A stretch of 64,000 bases of DNA from Siphonodentalium dalli (GCA_032622095.1 CP136061.1:237105815-237169814), one strand, 5' to 3'; positions 1 to 12,794 are shown, numbered from the stretch's first letter. The notes: generated by a model not told the origin, from the sequence alone. Translations and numbers: made by a program.

Positions 1-261
1 ATAACTTAATATCTTCCACACTGCCAGCAGCACACACAGAAAGGTGAAAATTCGGTAAATAATTTACCACAACTGACAAGGGTGTTACACATAAACGGTA
101 ATTTAAAATGTAGTTATAGGTGGGACTGTCCCAGTCAGGCTTTAAAATCTATCAAATTTTCGAGAATTATAATATAGCATTTCTGCAGAAAACCAGTTAC
201 TTTTACACGAATCAAACTAAGAATCGTGAGTATGATTCTAGTACAATTGGGTACATGGCTA

Positions 262-640
262 CATTAAATATAGAATATACGCATAGTGTTTCTGAATAAC
301 AAATTTAATCCACGAGTGGCATTGGCGATTAATAATTTTCACCACGACCTTCAGAGAGTGGTGTAAATCGCCAATCCCACAAGTGGATTAAATGTGTTAT
401 TCAGAAACACTATGCGAATATTTTGTTTATGCCACGATCTTTACAATGCGATGGATAAACACTTTTCCGTTCAAATTGTTTGGAGAAAGTTTAATCCACT
501 CTGCGAAGTTTATGCCACGATCTTTACAATGCGATGGATAAACACTTTTCCGTTCAAATTGTGTGGAGAAAGTTTAATCCACTCTGCGAAGTTTAATCAA
601 CATTAGGCACGTTTAATCAACAGGTGTTGATTAAATATAA
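262..640. repeat. Dispersed hairpin-plus-tandem repeat, copy 1
   Basis: The left part is a near-perfect hairpin: about 37 bases from roughly 276 return in reverse complement ending near 418, with the AACACTATGCG core at the outer edge. It is followed by two tandem units of about 82 bp, each beginning TTTATGCCACGATC, and a tail containing GTTGATTAAAT. A second full copy lies at 23018-23450 and a partial one at 14690-14960. A hairpin followed by short tandem units recalls the non-autonomous Helentron-type elements of bivalves, but no diagnostic terminus was seen, so the class is unassigned. No coding potential. Confidence 0.75.
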
Positions 641-830
641 AATTTAAACACAAAATTATGTATGTTGCGACAAATTTCCAAGTCAAAAAAGGGGGATAAC
701 TCCAATAAAAAAAAATTGGATCGAGCTCATAATCGCAGGTGCACAGGTTAGCATAGTGGTAACTATCTGTGACTGGAAAATACATTGTAAACAATTTCTA
801 AGTCTTAAGGCTGAGGAAAATGGGGGGAAA
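640..830. repeat. Single copy of the ~170-bp tandem unit found at 18.2-18.7 kb
   Basis: This segment contains AAAATTATGTATGTTGCGA, a run close to AAAAAGGGGGATAACTCCA, and CATAATCGCAGGTGCACAGG. The same blocks in the same order are reiterated in the array at 18155-18660. It abuts the hairpin repeat at 262-640, suggesting that the two repeats can travel together. No gene is visible. Confidence 0.65.
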
Positions 831-1095
831 ATAACCCAAGAGGTCGCTTAATTATAAGTTAACGCACACTGAAAAACTAAATTGTGTTAGTAGATCTGCA
901 GTAGGATGCGCAATAGTTTTCCGTTCACTAAGCCATGATGGGTGAATCGGTTATGCTGGAAGCGGGAAATTCAGATGTAATTCTATATCTGCTCATAAAG
1001 TTTGGATTTTGTGATTGTTTTCATCTGGGCATCTATCAATCTATCAAGTCTGTATGACATTCACGACAAAGCATGATATCCCAGTTGTACTACTC

Positions 1096-1118
1096 ATTGT
1101 TATCAGGGGCGCCGGAAG
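1096..1118. repeat. Left target duplication and TIR of the hAT element
   Basis: The 8-bp target duplication ATTGTTAT is at 1096-1103 and the terminal repeat CAGGGGCGCCGGAAG at 1104-1118. A GGGGGCAG motif recurs in the next 100 bp and is a plausible subterminal transposase-binding signal, which is inference only. Confidence 0.95.
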
Positions 1119-1931
1119 AGGTGGGGGAAGCGGGGGCAGCTGCCCCCCCTGCCTTCAGCCTACAGGGGCGAGCGGGGGCAGGGGTTGCCCTTTTTACTAA
1201 GCTTGGGAGGGGGCAGGAGTTGCCTTTTTGAGAGATATAACGTCGTGTAAAATGCACACAAATCCCGATTAGGAATAACATACAGTTTACCTATACTTCA
1301 AGTGGGGGGTGTAACATGAGGGGGTATTAATTGCCTTGCTACCGTTCAAATTCTTATCTCGGATAACTCCACAGGAGCTCAGATAGATTTCCCTTTTCGG
1401 AGATATCGTGTTATATAATATGAATTCCGTGGCAAGAAGCCTATAGGTGATTCATCACATTTCTTCAATTCAAATGTCAAGAAGCCACCTGGGATTTCTT
1501 TGAATTCTGCATGTGCCAAGATACCATTATGCGATCTGACTCCTCGAACATAGCGCCCGACTCGAACAGATGGTATCATAGTATCATGCCAACTTTCCGA
1601 AGACGGGTCTGTGACCTCAGGCAAGCTAGATCAAACATGCCTCTTAATTCCTCCCGGGATCTGCCGATGGAATCATCAATGGTACCCGTAATAAATCATA
1701 TTCTACAGCTACAGAACAAAGGTGTTCCTTGTTGTTGACAGGTGTCTGTCTGGGGCAACGGGTTCTAATTCGATTGGCGTTCTGATTATTATTTAACATA
1801 TCTGTATTTTGGAGCTATGTATGGGGTGTTACACAGGACGTCAACAGTTACTTTAAAAACAATCGAGTACTGAGATAACTTCTAAAGTAGAATCGAATAA
1901 TAATAATATATTATTTAACTTGAAAGACGCC

Positions 1932-4406
1932 ATGCCGAGTGCAGTCAGGGCAAAACAAGAGGCGGATAAGAAGCTCCGGGGTTTGGCAGCGGCCAAACAT
2001 CAGACGTCACTTTCGTCGTTTCTCAAGAAAACTACACCTCCAGACGTTTCCACTGAAAGTGATGCCGAAAATGATGCTACGTCGTCCAGCATAGTATTGG
2101 AAGAGAAAGGTGCAGATGTGCAGGAATGTTTGTTTGACGCTTGTGAAGGACTTATTATCAGCAACCCATGGATTACATCAAGTGAATTATATTCTGAGAA
2201 TGATAAGAAGGCGAGTGAACATAAGGGTAGATTCTTTCAAAAAGAGTGGTTCGACAAATATCCATGGCTGCGATACAATCGTGAAAAACATGCTGCATTC
2301 TGTGGAATTTGTACAGACTTTCAGCAACAAAATGAATCTGATACGTCGCCGTTTGTTCACAAACCGTCCTCGTGTGGTTTCAACAATTGGAAAAAGGGAC
2401 CGGAGCGACTGTCAGAACATGGATTGTGTGATTCCCACAGAAAAGCTTATACGGCAGCTGGAAAAAATCAAGCTAAAATAGACAACCAAAATCCAAATGT
2501 CATCTAAGACTGCATCACAACAAAAACTGCGACGCGAAGGGCTTGTTGCCCATCTAAACACAATGAGAACACTTATACGACAAGGCATACCATTAAGGGG
2601 GCACACAGACGAGGAATCGAATATTATGCAGTTCAACAAGGATAAATCGACCGAAAATGGAGGCCTGGCCCTGATGATGCAAGAGGATCAGTTCTTTTCA
2701 CACCAAATAATTTCCGAGCAAAAGAGCAGGAACTGATAATGGCCGCAAGGCATATCATGCTTACGAAAGTGTACGCCTGTCCTTTCTTTGGAATAATATG
2801 TGACAAATCATCTGACATTTCAAAAACTGAACAAATGTCTTTCTCTGTAAGATATTGTGATGACTCGTATGTGATTTTGGAGGATTTTTTGGGCGTGATG
2901 CCTTGTGACGCGGGACTAACAGCCGAAGCGTTATACACGTACGTACAGGACATCCTAATCCGATGCAATCTGCTTAAAGGAAAGTTGATAGGAATGTGTT
3001 TCGATGGAGCTTCGGCTATGAAAAAACTTGCGGAATTAATCAAGGAACGCCTGAACAGCTGTGCTACGTACGTTCATTGTTTTGCACACACTAACGAGTT
3101 AGTATTTAAGGATTCCACTAAATTGAGTCCTATGATATCGGAGGCTCAGGACCTATGTGAACAGTTATATGTGTTGGCTGGTGTCAGTCCAAAACGAGTG
3201 CTGCTCTTCGAAAATATCCAGAAAGAATTGGAAAATAAATTAAATAATGAGAGTCACGGTGGCGATAACATGAAAATTCTCAGGCTTGCCAATCTGTCAC
3301 GCACAAGGTGGACGACGCGGGGTGCTGCTTCGGATGTTATATTGCGGAAGTACACAGCATTGGAGAAGACATTAGAAGAACTCTCTGTTGACAAAACAGT
3401 TACTCTCGAATGCCGATGTAAAGCAACAGGATTGTTGGAGAAACTACATTCATTTAATTCCGTGTTTTCACTCATTGTTTTAAATGAATTCGCCTCAATC
3501 CTGGAGGACAATTCCAAACAGCTGCAGAGTGCAACACTTACTGGCGACGAGGCCTATTCGACAGTGGATCGAATTAAAAGTAGATTCCAAATTCTACGTT
3601 CGAATGATGAATTCGAACGTCACTTCAGGAAAGCCACCACATATGTCAGTTTTCCGATACAGGCAGACACGACGGAAAATCCGACTAAAAGCCTGCCCTT
3701 GAGTGCTTCCGGCGCCCCTGCTAAAAGGACTAAAAGGAAACGAGCTTTACCAAAGCGGATGAGGGATTATCTGATTGTTGATGCACCACAGGTGGAAGTA
3801 GACAATACACCATTGAATGAAAAGGATGAACTTTCGCGCAGGTACACAGAGGCGTGTGATGCCATTATAACATCGCTGCAGGATAGATTCGGTGCCGACC
3901 TGAAACTAATTAGTGACATACAAGCCATTCTTTTGGAATCAGCCAACGGGACATTTAAACAAAGTTCAATGGCAAATATAGCTTGTCTTACTAGTACGCC
4001 CCTATTCAATAAGAAGACACTGCAAAAGGATCTCTTTGGATTAACAGAGCATGTCAAAATATACAATTTGAAATCAAAAACACCAATTATCAAATTCACC
4101 AAAGTAGAATCCATATGCCAGATATTCAAAGAAAACCCAGACTCGAAGCAGTGCTTGCCGGAACTTGACAAACTTGTCAAGTTCTACTTGACAATTCCGA
4201 TGAGTTCAGCGACCGCCGAAAGAACTTTCAGTGCCATGCGGCGAGTGAAGTGTTGGACACGATCCACGATGTCTTCGAATACCCTGAACAATAAGTTGTT
4301 TGGACACATTCACAAAAAATATGTTGATAAATTATCAGTGTTTTCAGTAGCTAATGATTTCGCATGCGCCAACGAACGGAGGCGCAACTATTTTGGGGAA
4401 TATTAA
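1932..4406 (+). pseudogene. hAT transposase (TTF-type zinc finger, ZMYM1-like), two frameshifts
   Basis: The protein would excise and reinsert the surrounding element. I place the start at the ATG at 1932; the open frame begins at 1920 with TTG. The N-terminal part (frame ending at 2507) carries a TTF-type zinc-finger block with KYPWLRY, FCGIC and a downstream His. The frame then shifts near 2490 into 2497-2736 (RQGIPLRGHTDEESN, a conserved family block). It shifts back near 2722 into 2739-4406. That last part holds the RNase-H-like core: CDKSSDISK and CFDGASAM, which carry the likely catalytic Asp residues, the CxxH block CFAHTNEL, RTRW, and the C-terminal dimerisation block SSATAERTFSAMRR, which supplies the catalytic Glu. 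The stop is at 4404-4406. Apart from the two compensating frameshifts, no stop interrupts it. A basic linker, KRTKRKR, follows an internal copy of the element's own terminus. Confidence 0.92.
3692..3720 (+). repeat. Internal copy of the hAT right terminus inside the transposase frame
   Basis: These 29 bases equal 5427-5455, the right end of the element including its whole TIR, except for one mismatch (t3700 against c5435). The orientation is the same as the true right end. It is translated in frame as part of the linker SLPLSASGAPAKRT just before the basic KRTKRKR stretch. A match of this length to the element's own terminus is very unlikely by chance. Confidence 0.9.
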
Positions 4407-5124
4407 ATTAAACTGTGAGTAGCATACTTATTGATATATCACATATATAAATGTTCATTTTTGGTTTGCTGCAGCTATAACACTGTCAATGTTAGACGGT
4501 AGACTTTACTCTCCACACACTGGAAGTGTACATATCAGTGTTGTCATTGGTTAAACAACATAATCTCATTACTATATAGTACAAATAGATGGTTATCGCT
4601 TTAATTCCCTACATTACCGTCGTTAATTATGCAACAGGCTTATGGCTCCAATGGGGTTGCATTAGATTTTGGCTAGGCCAGCCTCCCTGCTGTTAAATGG
4701 CACAACGGTAAATCACAGTATTAATTCATCAATATTGATTTAGAGTGATCGTTATTTGTACCATATTTTGGCAATTACACTAAATTAAGCAATGTGTTCG
4801 ATGATGAAATATATATATAGGTACAGTTAATAATATATAATTTTCTATTAACTTAACGCAAAAAAGTTATATATATTGTCTAAAATCGCGAAAATAATAT
4901 TTCAGGAAGTCGACATACCGTTACACGCTATATAACGCATAAGTTGTAACGTGTATCCTTTAGTGAGACAATTAACAATTAGTTTATTCTCTTAAACTCA
5001 TATAACATTTTCATGAGTATTGAGACATAATATATACAACATTGTTATATGCAATAGCTATTATGTACACAGATCCGAATCAGCTGATCAATCGAAGCCG
5101 GTATCACGTTATGGTATTTAGTAT

Positions 5125-5178
5125 TGCCTGTTCGTTGGAAACAGTCGAACATGCCTGTTCGGTGGAAACAGTCGAACA
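5125..5178. repeat. Two tandem 27-bp subterminal repeats in the hAT element
   Basis: Units at 5125-5151 and 5152-5178 differ at one base. Each contains the inverted pair TGTTCG and CGAACA around TGGAAACAG. Lying about 280 bp inside the right TIR, they resemble subterminal transposase-binding repeats of hAT elements, though binding is inferred. Confidence 0.75.
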
Positions 5179-5440
5179 GAAGCACGGAATCGGAAGAGAA
5201 CGGATTATGATTGGTCAATAATTTTGGAAAATACTGTGATTTACCGTTCTGAACACTTGATGTTGCAGTATATAGCTTTGTCTGTATATATTATATGAGC
5301 ATTATCTGACGAATAAACATAATTCGAAGTATGTATTTAACAATGTATATTTATGAAGAAAAAAATATAATGCCCATTTTAGTGGTCTGAAAAATATAAT
5401 GCCCTTTTTTTGGAGGTCTGCCCCCCCCTGCCCTCGAGTG

Positions 5441-5463
5441 CTTCCGGCGCCCCTGATTGTTAT
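5441..5463. repeat. Right TIR and target duplication of the hAT element
   Basis: CTTCCGGCGCCCCTG at 5441-5455 is the exact reverse complement of the left TIR. It is followed by ATTGTTAT at 5456-5463, identical to the duplication on the left. Confidence 0.95.
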
Positions 5464-5864
5464 CCAGTCTTTGATCTCCCATGATGGGCTGGGTGTCAGG
5501 CAAACAAATTGTTATTCTAGGACTCAATATGAAGTGATTTTTCAAGAAGGGACCGAGGGTTGCTGGACTTCTAACCATGCAGCCTAGGGAAAATCCTAGT
5601 GCACACAGGTGCACATCATAAATTTATACATTTCCATATATACACCAACATCAGTAAAGTTAATGTTATCTTTATTATTATACATACCTTGTGCAATTAT
5701 TTGTTGTACTGAAATGAAAAAAAAATTATAAATTAATAAACAACAAATATCCACAAATAAATGGTGTATATTAAATAGTAACTTATGCATGCTACTGCAT
5801 ATAAGTATTAAATGCCCACTTAATTTTCAAATCACAAATCAAATTATATACAACATGTTCCATA

Positions 5865-6110
5865 TTATAAACATTTGAAAATGGAAGCTCAATAACATTG
5901 TATTATCAACTCATCGGTTGAATATAAACTGTGAATACGTTGTTTTTCAAGAATTTTTTTTTGACAGGGTACTGACGTGTTCTGTGCTTAATTTTGATCT
6001 GGTATGTACTGACAGTATAATATTCTCAATGAAAGGGAATAACTATTATCTCTTCATTGTGAATTATGAAGCATTCTGGGGTAAATAACGGGGGAGTCTT
6101 GGTGTGAATC
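5865..6110. repeat. Dispersed repeat shared with 56360-56640
   Basis: Blocks such as AACATTGTATTATCAACT, GGGAATAACT and GCATTCTGG recur in the same order at 56360-56640, immediately downstream of a truncated LINE. The copies are diverged. No ORF or terminal repeats are evident, so this is an old interspersed repeat of unknown class. Confidence 0.55.
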
Positions 6111-6294
6111 TGAGAATCTCTGTCACTTGGTGGACCCTCCAAGGACACAGCTGCTCCATATTCCGGTGGAATATATATATTTTTGGTTCCTCTTCCAAAT
6201 GGTATATAATATGGAATATGTTGTATATAATGTGATCTGGGCATTCAAAAATTAAGAGGGCCTTTAATTATCTATTCTAGTGCTTTTATGCTAA

Positions 6295-7542
6295 GGCCAA
6301 AGCGAATAATAGGTGTGTTTCCACTCCCATCCATAAAAAAAACAGGGGCGGGGGGGGGGGGGTGGCTTTTCACTTTATTTTTTTTTTCACTTTATTTTTT
6401 CGCAGGGAAATTCAAATATCATATTTGTGCTATCTTTCTAATAATTATGTCATTTATGAACTTATTGTGAAGGCTAACAATGTATGTACTGAATTTCAGT
6501 GCCTTGTATTTAATCTACATGTGCAAATTGTACATATGTTCATTAATATTCAATAAAACAACTAGTTTCAATATTTACAACAGTGTAGAATAACTTTCCA
6601 CATAATTTATTTAGTACACATGGCCGTTTTTGCTTAATATATTCATATGATATGATTTTAATAAATATATGTCATTTTACATATGTAGAATCCCCAGCAA
6701 TTGGAAGTTTTTAAATAAAACAAAATTGTTTCACGAAGAGATTCTTTTAATATTTTCTGGACGCAGGCCTCAGGCATATGGGATGCAGGCCTGATTTGGT
6801 GCACTCCCCACATACATGTATGGGGAGAATAGTTTGGTACTGTCCTTTAAGTGACAACTTTATTTCTCCGCCCACTCCACCACAATGGCAACAGGTGTCC
6901 ACTGGTCCCAAGGCAGCTCCGTAAAACGCCAACTCGACGGGGGTGCTGCATCTCAGGTCCTCTCTTGTTTTCTTGTTTTAGATCTTCCGGTAAATATACA
7001 CTCCGGCTTCCGTTCGGTAAATTACCGTAGGCCTATATCATCCGGTTGTTACAGTCCGTTCTTTTCAGACACCGTTGGAAGTTTTGGGACAGATGTATTC
7101 TTTGCGATTGCGTTCGCATAAATATTGTGTAGCATTATTTTGCCGGTATATTTGGGCATATCGTTAGTTGACGTACATTAATAATGCGGTCATAAACTCA
7201 TCACCCTAATGCCGCCATGGAGCTTCATTTTACAGTGTGTCTGAAAACCACGTGCGCGTTTGTTTTTGTTTACAATCTGTTGCTATATCGGTCACAACAC
7301 GGAATTTTATTGTCAGTGGGTCGATTTAATAACCAAATAAGGAGACAATTTTAGTATGCTTGTTTATGTGAGAGGTCTATATATAACAATATAAATAGTG
7401 TAGTATTAATTCACGTGGAAATAGTAAATACATCGTATTTTATTTTTTCGGGATTTGGAAAATAAATAAAGTGAGTTTCGTCGGGGGGTTTTGAGGTGGG
7501 GCGGGCGGGGGAGTGGAAACATGCCTATTTTTCGCTTTGGCC
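6295..7542. mobile_element. PIF/Harbinger-like non-autonomous element (1248 bp)
   Basis: The left end GGCCAAAGCGAA (from 6295) and the right end TTCGCTTTGGCC (to 7542) are inverted, and the match continues for about 34 bp to the shared GTTTCCACTCCC block with a few mismatches. A 3-bp TAA duplication flanks it at 6292-6294 and 7543-7545. A 3-bp TWA duplication and a GG(G/C)C-type end suit the PIF/Harbinger superfamily. The interior has a G-run near 6346-6361 and no transposase frame, so movement would depend on an enzyme from elsewhere. Confidence 0.75.
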
Positions 7543-7574
7543 TAAGTTTTATTATTTTATATATAAATAAAGAT

Positions 7575-7690
7575 TGTGTATCTCTTCATAGCAAGTTTTA
7601 TATAGATTCTGGGGCATAAAGTAATAGATATGAATCGATGGCACCTGTCCAGAAAAGCTTCTATTGATTAATATTTTATTTTATTCACAA
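7575..7690. repeat. Dispersed repeat shared with 43195-43310
   Basis: CAAGTTTTATATAG, ATATGAATCGA and CTTCTRTYRATTAATATT-like blocks recur in order at 43195-43310. Both copies are short and diverged. No function is visible. Confidence 0.5.
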
Positions 7691-7699
7691 AAAAGTCAG

Positions 7700-9455
7700 T
7701 TAATAAATTCCGACGAAATTTTCCCAAAATTGTCATTTAAAGACATATTATGGACTTGTTCGGGTTCGCAAAATTGATAAGTTAATACGTATTCAATATG
7801 GCTACTTGGGTAATGTAGCATTCTACTAACGTTGCTCGAAAAATTCAAAAAAATCAACCATACCACTCCATAGAAAACATTGTCTGAACTACGATCAATT
7901 GTAAATATTTACATCTCGATTCGGGACGCAACTTTTGGCGATAAACTAACAAAATTGATTTTGCCATCGAAAGTCATTGCATTTAATTAATATATAAAAA
8001 TGATGGTGTGTTGTCAATTTGGATTCGTAAAAAATAACTAGCAAGATTATTCGCAATTTCTATTTCATCACCCTACCTGAGTGTTTCACATCACTTTAAT
8101 GATTGCGAGGAAGAGAACTATAGCAGAGCGATAGGTTATGTGTTCTCAAGCGCAAATTAATATTCGCTGCATATAACTTCAAAATGTTTGCCACAGAGAA
8201 TGCAAAAAGTAACATGAGAGTTTTTAAAATGATGTTTAACAGATTTAATACCATATATTTACATACACCAATTATATTGTTTCTGCTTTCCAAATGCATT
8301 ACAATAGCTATTCACACTGGGTCAGTCACTCAGTGTTCATAAATAATCACTGCAGTTACTTTTTTAATAATGACAGAGATCCCTGAAGTCTCAGAAATCA
8401 CAAAACATGGCGGACAGACCAGCTGGACAGACTAATGAATAATGGTTGGCACAATACCGAAGAGTATCTGCCATTGGGCAACTTGTAAAATGAATGGCTA
8501 AATTGAGAAATAATATATAATACACTCAATGAATTTTGTCAAAAGTTACTAGTAAGCAAATAATGAGAATATTAAGCATGTAAAACTTTGAATCGTAATT
8601 TATTTGAGTATTTAAATTATCGACATATATAGCATACTTAATAAAATACATACATAGATTGGCCAGCCAAATAAGAAAAGTAGTCACCATGACTACTTTC
8701 ATTATTTCCTGCTAACCAGGATCATTATCACACAATTCTGTTTCTTTTATTCCACTTCCATAAGTAGTTGTGTACTACCATGAATCCAGTCTTGGCTTCA
8801 GTCAGATTCTAGTACTTCAATGATGGTTTTCTGAGTACCTGGAAACAGTTAGGCGTTCTTGAATGGATAACATATACATATCCATTATAAGAAAAAGACA
8901 GTGACAGTGACAAATGTTTATTTTTCGAGCGCCTTGTCACTCATGAAATGAAACATTTGTGGCTGTCACTGACTCGTGAGATAATTTTTGCTATCCAGTC
9001 AAAAACACCAGATTTTATTTTCATTATTCACATTTCCAAAGAATTTCACCATTTACAAAAACTTCCTCACAAATTCACAATAACTTTCAATCAATGTATT
9101 AAAGCCCACAGCCCATCTATGTCCACTTACTCAGTTTTACTTTACCCACCGGGTACTCTTGGGATCCAAATAAACATACCCGTATGCTTATTAATTTTTG
9201 GAAAAGTTGCCGCCCTGTATGGTGCTTTATATTTGGGTCCATATATTTATTTAAAAAGTGGGATTGTCAAGAAATTTATACTACAGGCCTATCAGAATTG
9301 CTGGAGCCTTTATTCAGATCAGGAACAGATAGTCAAAACATGTTGCTGGAAGTCTGTTTGGTAACTCCTATGACAACAAACAGCCCAAAATTTTAGAAAT
9401 ATTGATCTTTAATATAGCATTTCAGATAGTCTTGCTTCCATGTTGAAAAAACGCC
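7700..9455. other. Unannotated AT-rich stretch
   Basis: No supportable gene, splice-framed exon, RNA gene or terminal repeats were seen. The longest open frame (8948-9364, plus) has no recognisable domain and no splice or family context. Confidence 0.5.
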
Positions 9456-9545
9456 ACCCTGTACTGTTATTCCGCCCCGTACTCTTATTGGATTTAGCAT
9501 AATTGTCCACCCTGTACTCTTATTCCGCACCATATGCTCATTGCT
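9456..9545. repeat. Short degenerate tandem repeat
   Basis: The phrase CACCCTGTACTCTTATTCCGC recurs about three times with substitutions over 90 bp. Related wording also occurs near 9200-9215. No coding content. Confidence 0.5.
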
Positions 9546-10685
9546 TAATATTTGGACCCCGAGAGTAACCCTGAAGAGAAATAGTTATCAAACTGCTACA
9601 TATGTTGAATAGCAGGGCTGGCGGTCTGAAAAATCAGCTTTTACGGTTATAATTTATTTTATCTGACTTACTACTGCCCTTAATTTGTCTATTTTTGATG
9701 TTGTTTACCAGGGTTTCCGCCATTGGAGAAACACATAACGCAGTTAAAAGTAGCCATTTCCTTGCACCTGAGTGTCCCACAAAGCAATCCAAAGCTACAT
9801 ATATTATGCAAGTCGATCATGCAAGTCGATTAATTCTGTTGATGGTATACAAATAATTAATCATGTACATGTAATTACGTACGTATAAGACTGCCGTCTG
9901 ATTGAATACTCTATAAATAACGAGCTACGAGTTACAGTGTTTACACATTTATAACTTACAATAAGATATAATGAATATAAACACTAAAAAGCATCTACGC
10001 ATTGAGCAATAATACCACGCAAGGAGAATTGAATAAATTATTTTTTAGAATTTCAAGTAGCGTCCGTGGAAATTAAACTGACAGGATTATGTACCGTACA
10101 TGTATTCTGTCAATCGTAAAACTCTTTGTGCGCTGTGACGTCATACTGCAGGGTTTGTCTGGAGTATATTTTTATAGCGGCGAAATACGAATGGTAGCGA
10201 AGTCTTTCACTCGGAACGCGTAGCTTGTTCAATAGTCTGTATAGGCCAACAACTGACGATCGACCGCAGCTATAGAACAGAGTTTTAGCCAACGTTTTAT
10301 AAAATATAATTGAGTTTCGGCTGGAAATGTGAACATGTGCGTCGTTGATTGTGCTTGGGGACCCAGGCGGGACAACGAAACTATTATTGACTGTACTTTG
10401 ACTTTATCTCCATATTGGGGGGGGGAGGGTATGTGTTTGTGTTTATCCTCCATGCGTGTAATATGGCTCAAATGAATGGTGTTGTCACTATGAATTCGCG
10501 CTATAAAGACGGGACAGGTTCCGTATTATTGTGAAATAAATCACTTTGGGATTTTGTTGAGTATGCATGGCAATATACGCATAATAATCAACACACGTAG
10601 AGAATCACATGTTTTTTTCAGGAACTTCACTGACATCGAACTCAAAACAAATGATAATACAGCAATAAGATAAATGATCAACATT

Positions 10686-10870
10686 GAGTAGTTTCATCCA
10701 CGAAAATCCCGTGCATAAAAATGTCCCGACTCAGCAATTGGGTGTTCTTTGATCCAATTATGTAAAATTTTGTACGATAGGACAGGGGTCTTCGAGTCTG
10801 AGTAGTTTCATCCATGGAATCCCGTGCACAAAAACATCCGTACTCAACAGTCCGGTATTCTTTGATGTTA
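10686..10870. repeat. Two-unit tandem repeat of about 110 bp
   Basis: Both units begin GAGTAGTTTCATCCA and run through CCCGTGCA and ACTCA to GTRTTCTTTGAT. They differ by scattered substitutions. A small hairpin (GGGTCCGT/ACGGACCC) lies nearby at about 10966-10983. Confidence 0.6.
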
Positions 10871-12006
10871 CCGCGACATGTATTACGCTGTATCTAATTT
10901 TTACGACATATTGCTACTGACATTTGGTACATGCATGAATCAAACAGATCATCTGCGAGGGGAATGGGTCCGTGTGACGGACCCGCAGCCGGCCTGGCGG
11001 AAACCCTGTGTTTACCTTCATCTAAATTAATTTTGTTATGTGGAAACAAAATGTCAAGAGTTGTGAATGTCAAATTCCCCCACAGTATGGTATGGTAAAT
11101 ATTTAATTATATTTTATATGTTACTAGCAGATTGGCCTGCCACTGGCGGGATTGGTCCCATTAATTTTTGTTTTTCAAGCTGTTAACAATATTCCCCGTC
11201 CCGAGTTGACCATACATAACGTCATAAGAAATTTCACGTCGATGTCACCACTGACGACCGAGATATCGCCCAAGGTCATTTGTGGGTACCCGTTTCAAGG
11301 TCAAGGTCACCTCAGGTGGACATACTGACCCGACGAAAATCTCCCCCGTCCCTTAATTGGAAGCCCTAAGTAGGAAATTTTATCTCGATATCCCCAGTTT
11401 CCGAGACGGTCGATTGAGCCGTATTTATACTCGTGTATATAAATTATAAACGCTAAAGATTTAACGACACCGCAGATACGAACGCTCTTTAATCATTAAC
11501 CCATCAATTCCAACAATGGTGGCAGGGCGAATGGTGAAGGAGTGCTCGGACGTTCTCAGAAGCGGTGCGATGACGGGACACACTATAAAGTGTATGCCCA
11601 GGCCGAGGCCGGCTCCAAATAAAAGGTGTAAACAGGGTGTTATGTGGCGTTTGGTCCGTTGTTTCTCAATGGATATTAATGAAATTTGGTGTATATGTCC
11701 GGACTAGGACATGGAATACAATAACGTTTGAATTGTTTTTAAATTCACAAATTTGTTGATTTTATTCAACTTTTTCGTTCTGAAACACACTATAAAGTGT
11801 AAACGGCCGGCTCCAATTAAAAGGTGTAAGCGGCTTATGTGCTTAGCGGAATAGGTAATCGGATTAACTAACTGACGACTCTAGACTATTAGTCTTGGGT
11901 GTTTTGTATCATTTGAGGTTTTGTGGAAATAATAATTTAGAAAGTGAAATACATGATCAAATAAATTTAATCACAACGCATAAAATCTATTATATATTTT
12001 GGAAGA

Positions 12007-12042
12007 TGTGTCTGTGTGTGTGTGGTGTGTGTGTGTGTGTGT
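12007..12042. repeat. (TG)n microsatellite
   Basis: A TG/GT-rich run inside the long inverted-repeat structure. It is the source of Val/Cys-rich open frames on plus and His/Thr-rich frames on minus, which are not genes. Confidence 0.85.
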
Positions 12043-12794
12043 TCGCGATGAACTCGAAAACGGCCGACCCGATTTCGATGAAACTTCGTATGTGAGGGTA
12101 TTTTCGGCCAGGGGGTGGCATGGGCCTATTAATTTTCAGATCCGAGGTCAACTTTTCACGTGCCGAGGTCAAATCTGTTTTTACGCTGTGTTACGGGACT
12201 TTCATTTGAGTTCGGTGCTTACAAATCGATTCAAAACAGCGCGAATAATAAAATGCCAGTCATAATAATGACACTGTGAGAATCTTTCGTGTTTCCTCTT
12301 TCCAACGATATATAATGCGTATGTATCCGTTTTAGTTATCTGCCTCAATTATCAAGAAGTAGTGGTACTATCTTCCATCAGGATAAAAACAATGCGTAAC
12401 TTCTATGACGTCGTTAGAGGTCATAACGTTAGATCACGTTAACGCTTAACCGGCCGATGCATTTGACTGTTTCAGACGTCTTGGCGATATCTCGGGCACC
12501 GATGGTAATTTATCTTTACGTTGAAACTTGATAATTAATGAGCGTGTGTATATGAGGCGCGTTTATATACTTGAGTGGAAATCAAATCGGGTTAAACTGG
12601 CGGATTTTTACGGACGAAATTTGATGCATAGGGTATCTCGGTATCCGCTGGGCCGATTTCCCGGTATCCACTGGGCCGATTTCCACCATTTTTGGGGTGT
12701 TGGTGTTTGACCCCACCTGACCTTGACCTTCAAAATGGTCAATTCAAGGTCAAAGCCCGGACGAAGTCGGGTCACCTTCTAGTAATATATAAAG

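Larger units (their letters stand above)
1104..5455 (+). mobile_element. Complete hAT-superfamily DNA transposon (4352 bp)
   Basis: The ends are perfect 15-bp inverted repeats: CAGGGGCGCCGGAAG at 1104-1118 and its reverse complement at 5441-5455. They are flanked by identical 8-bp target duplications ATTGTTAT at 1096-1103 and 5456-5463. An 8-bp duplication and a CAGGGGCG-type terminus are hallmarks of hAT elements. G/C-rich subterminal blocks lie just inside both ends, and a 27-bp tandem duplication lies at 5125-5178. The element carries one transposase gene (1932-4406) broken by two frameshifts, so it is probably no longer autonomous unless these are sequencing errors. Intact ends and duplication imply a relatively recent insertion. 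It may still be mobilised in trans. Confidence 0.95.

Noticed and set aside
8948-9364. 138-codon plus open frame
   Set aside because: No family, no splice context, and overlapping frame of similar length; AT-rich chance frame.
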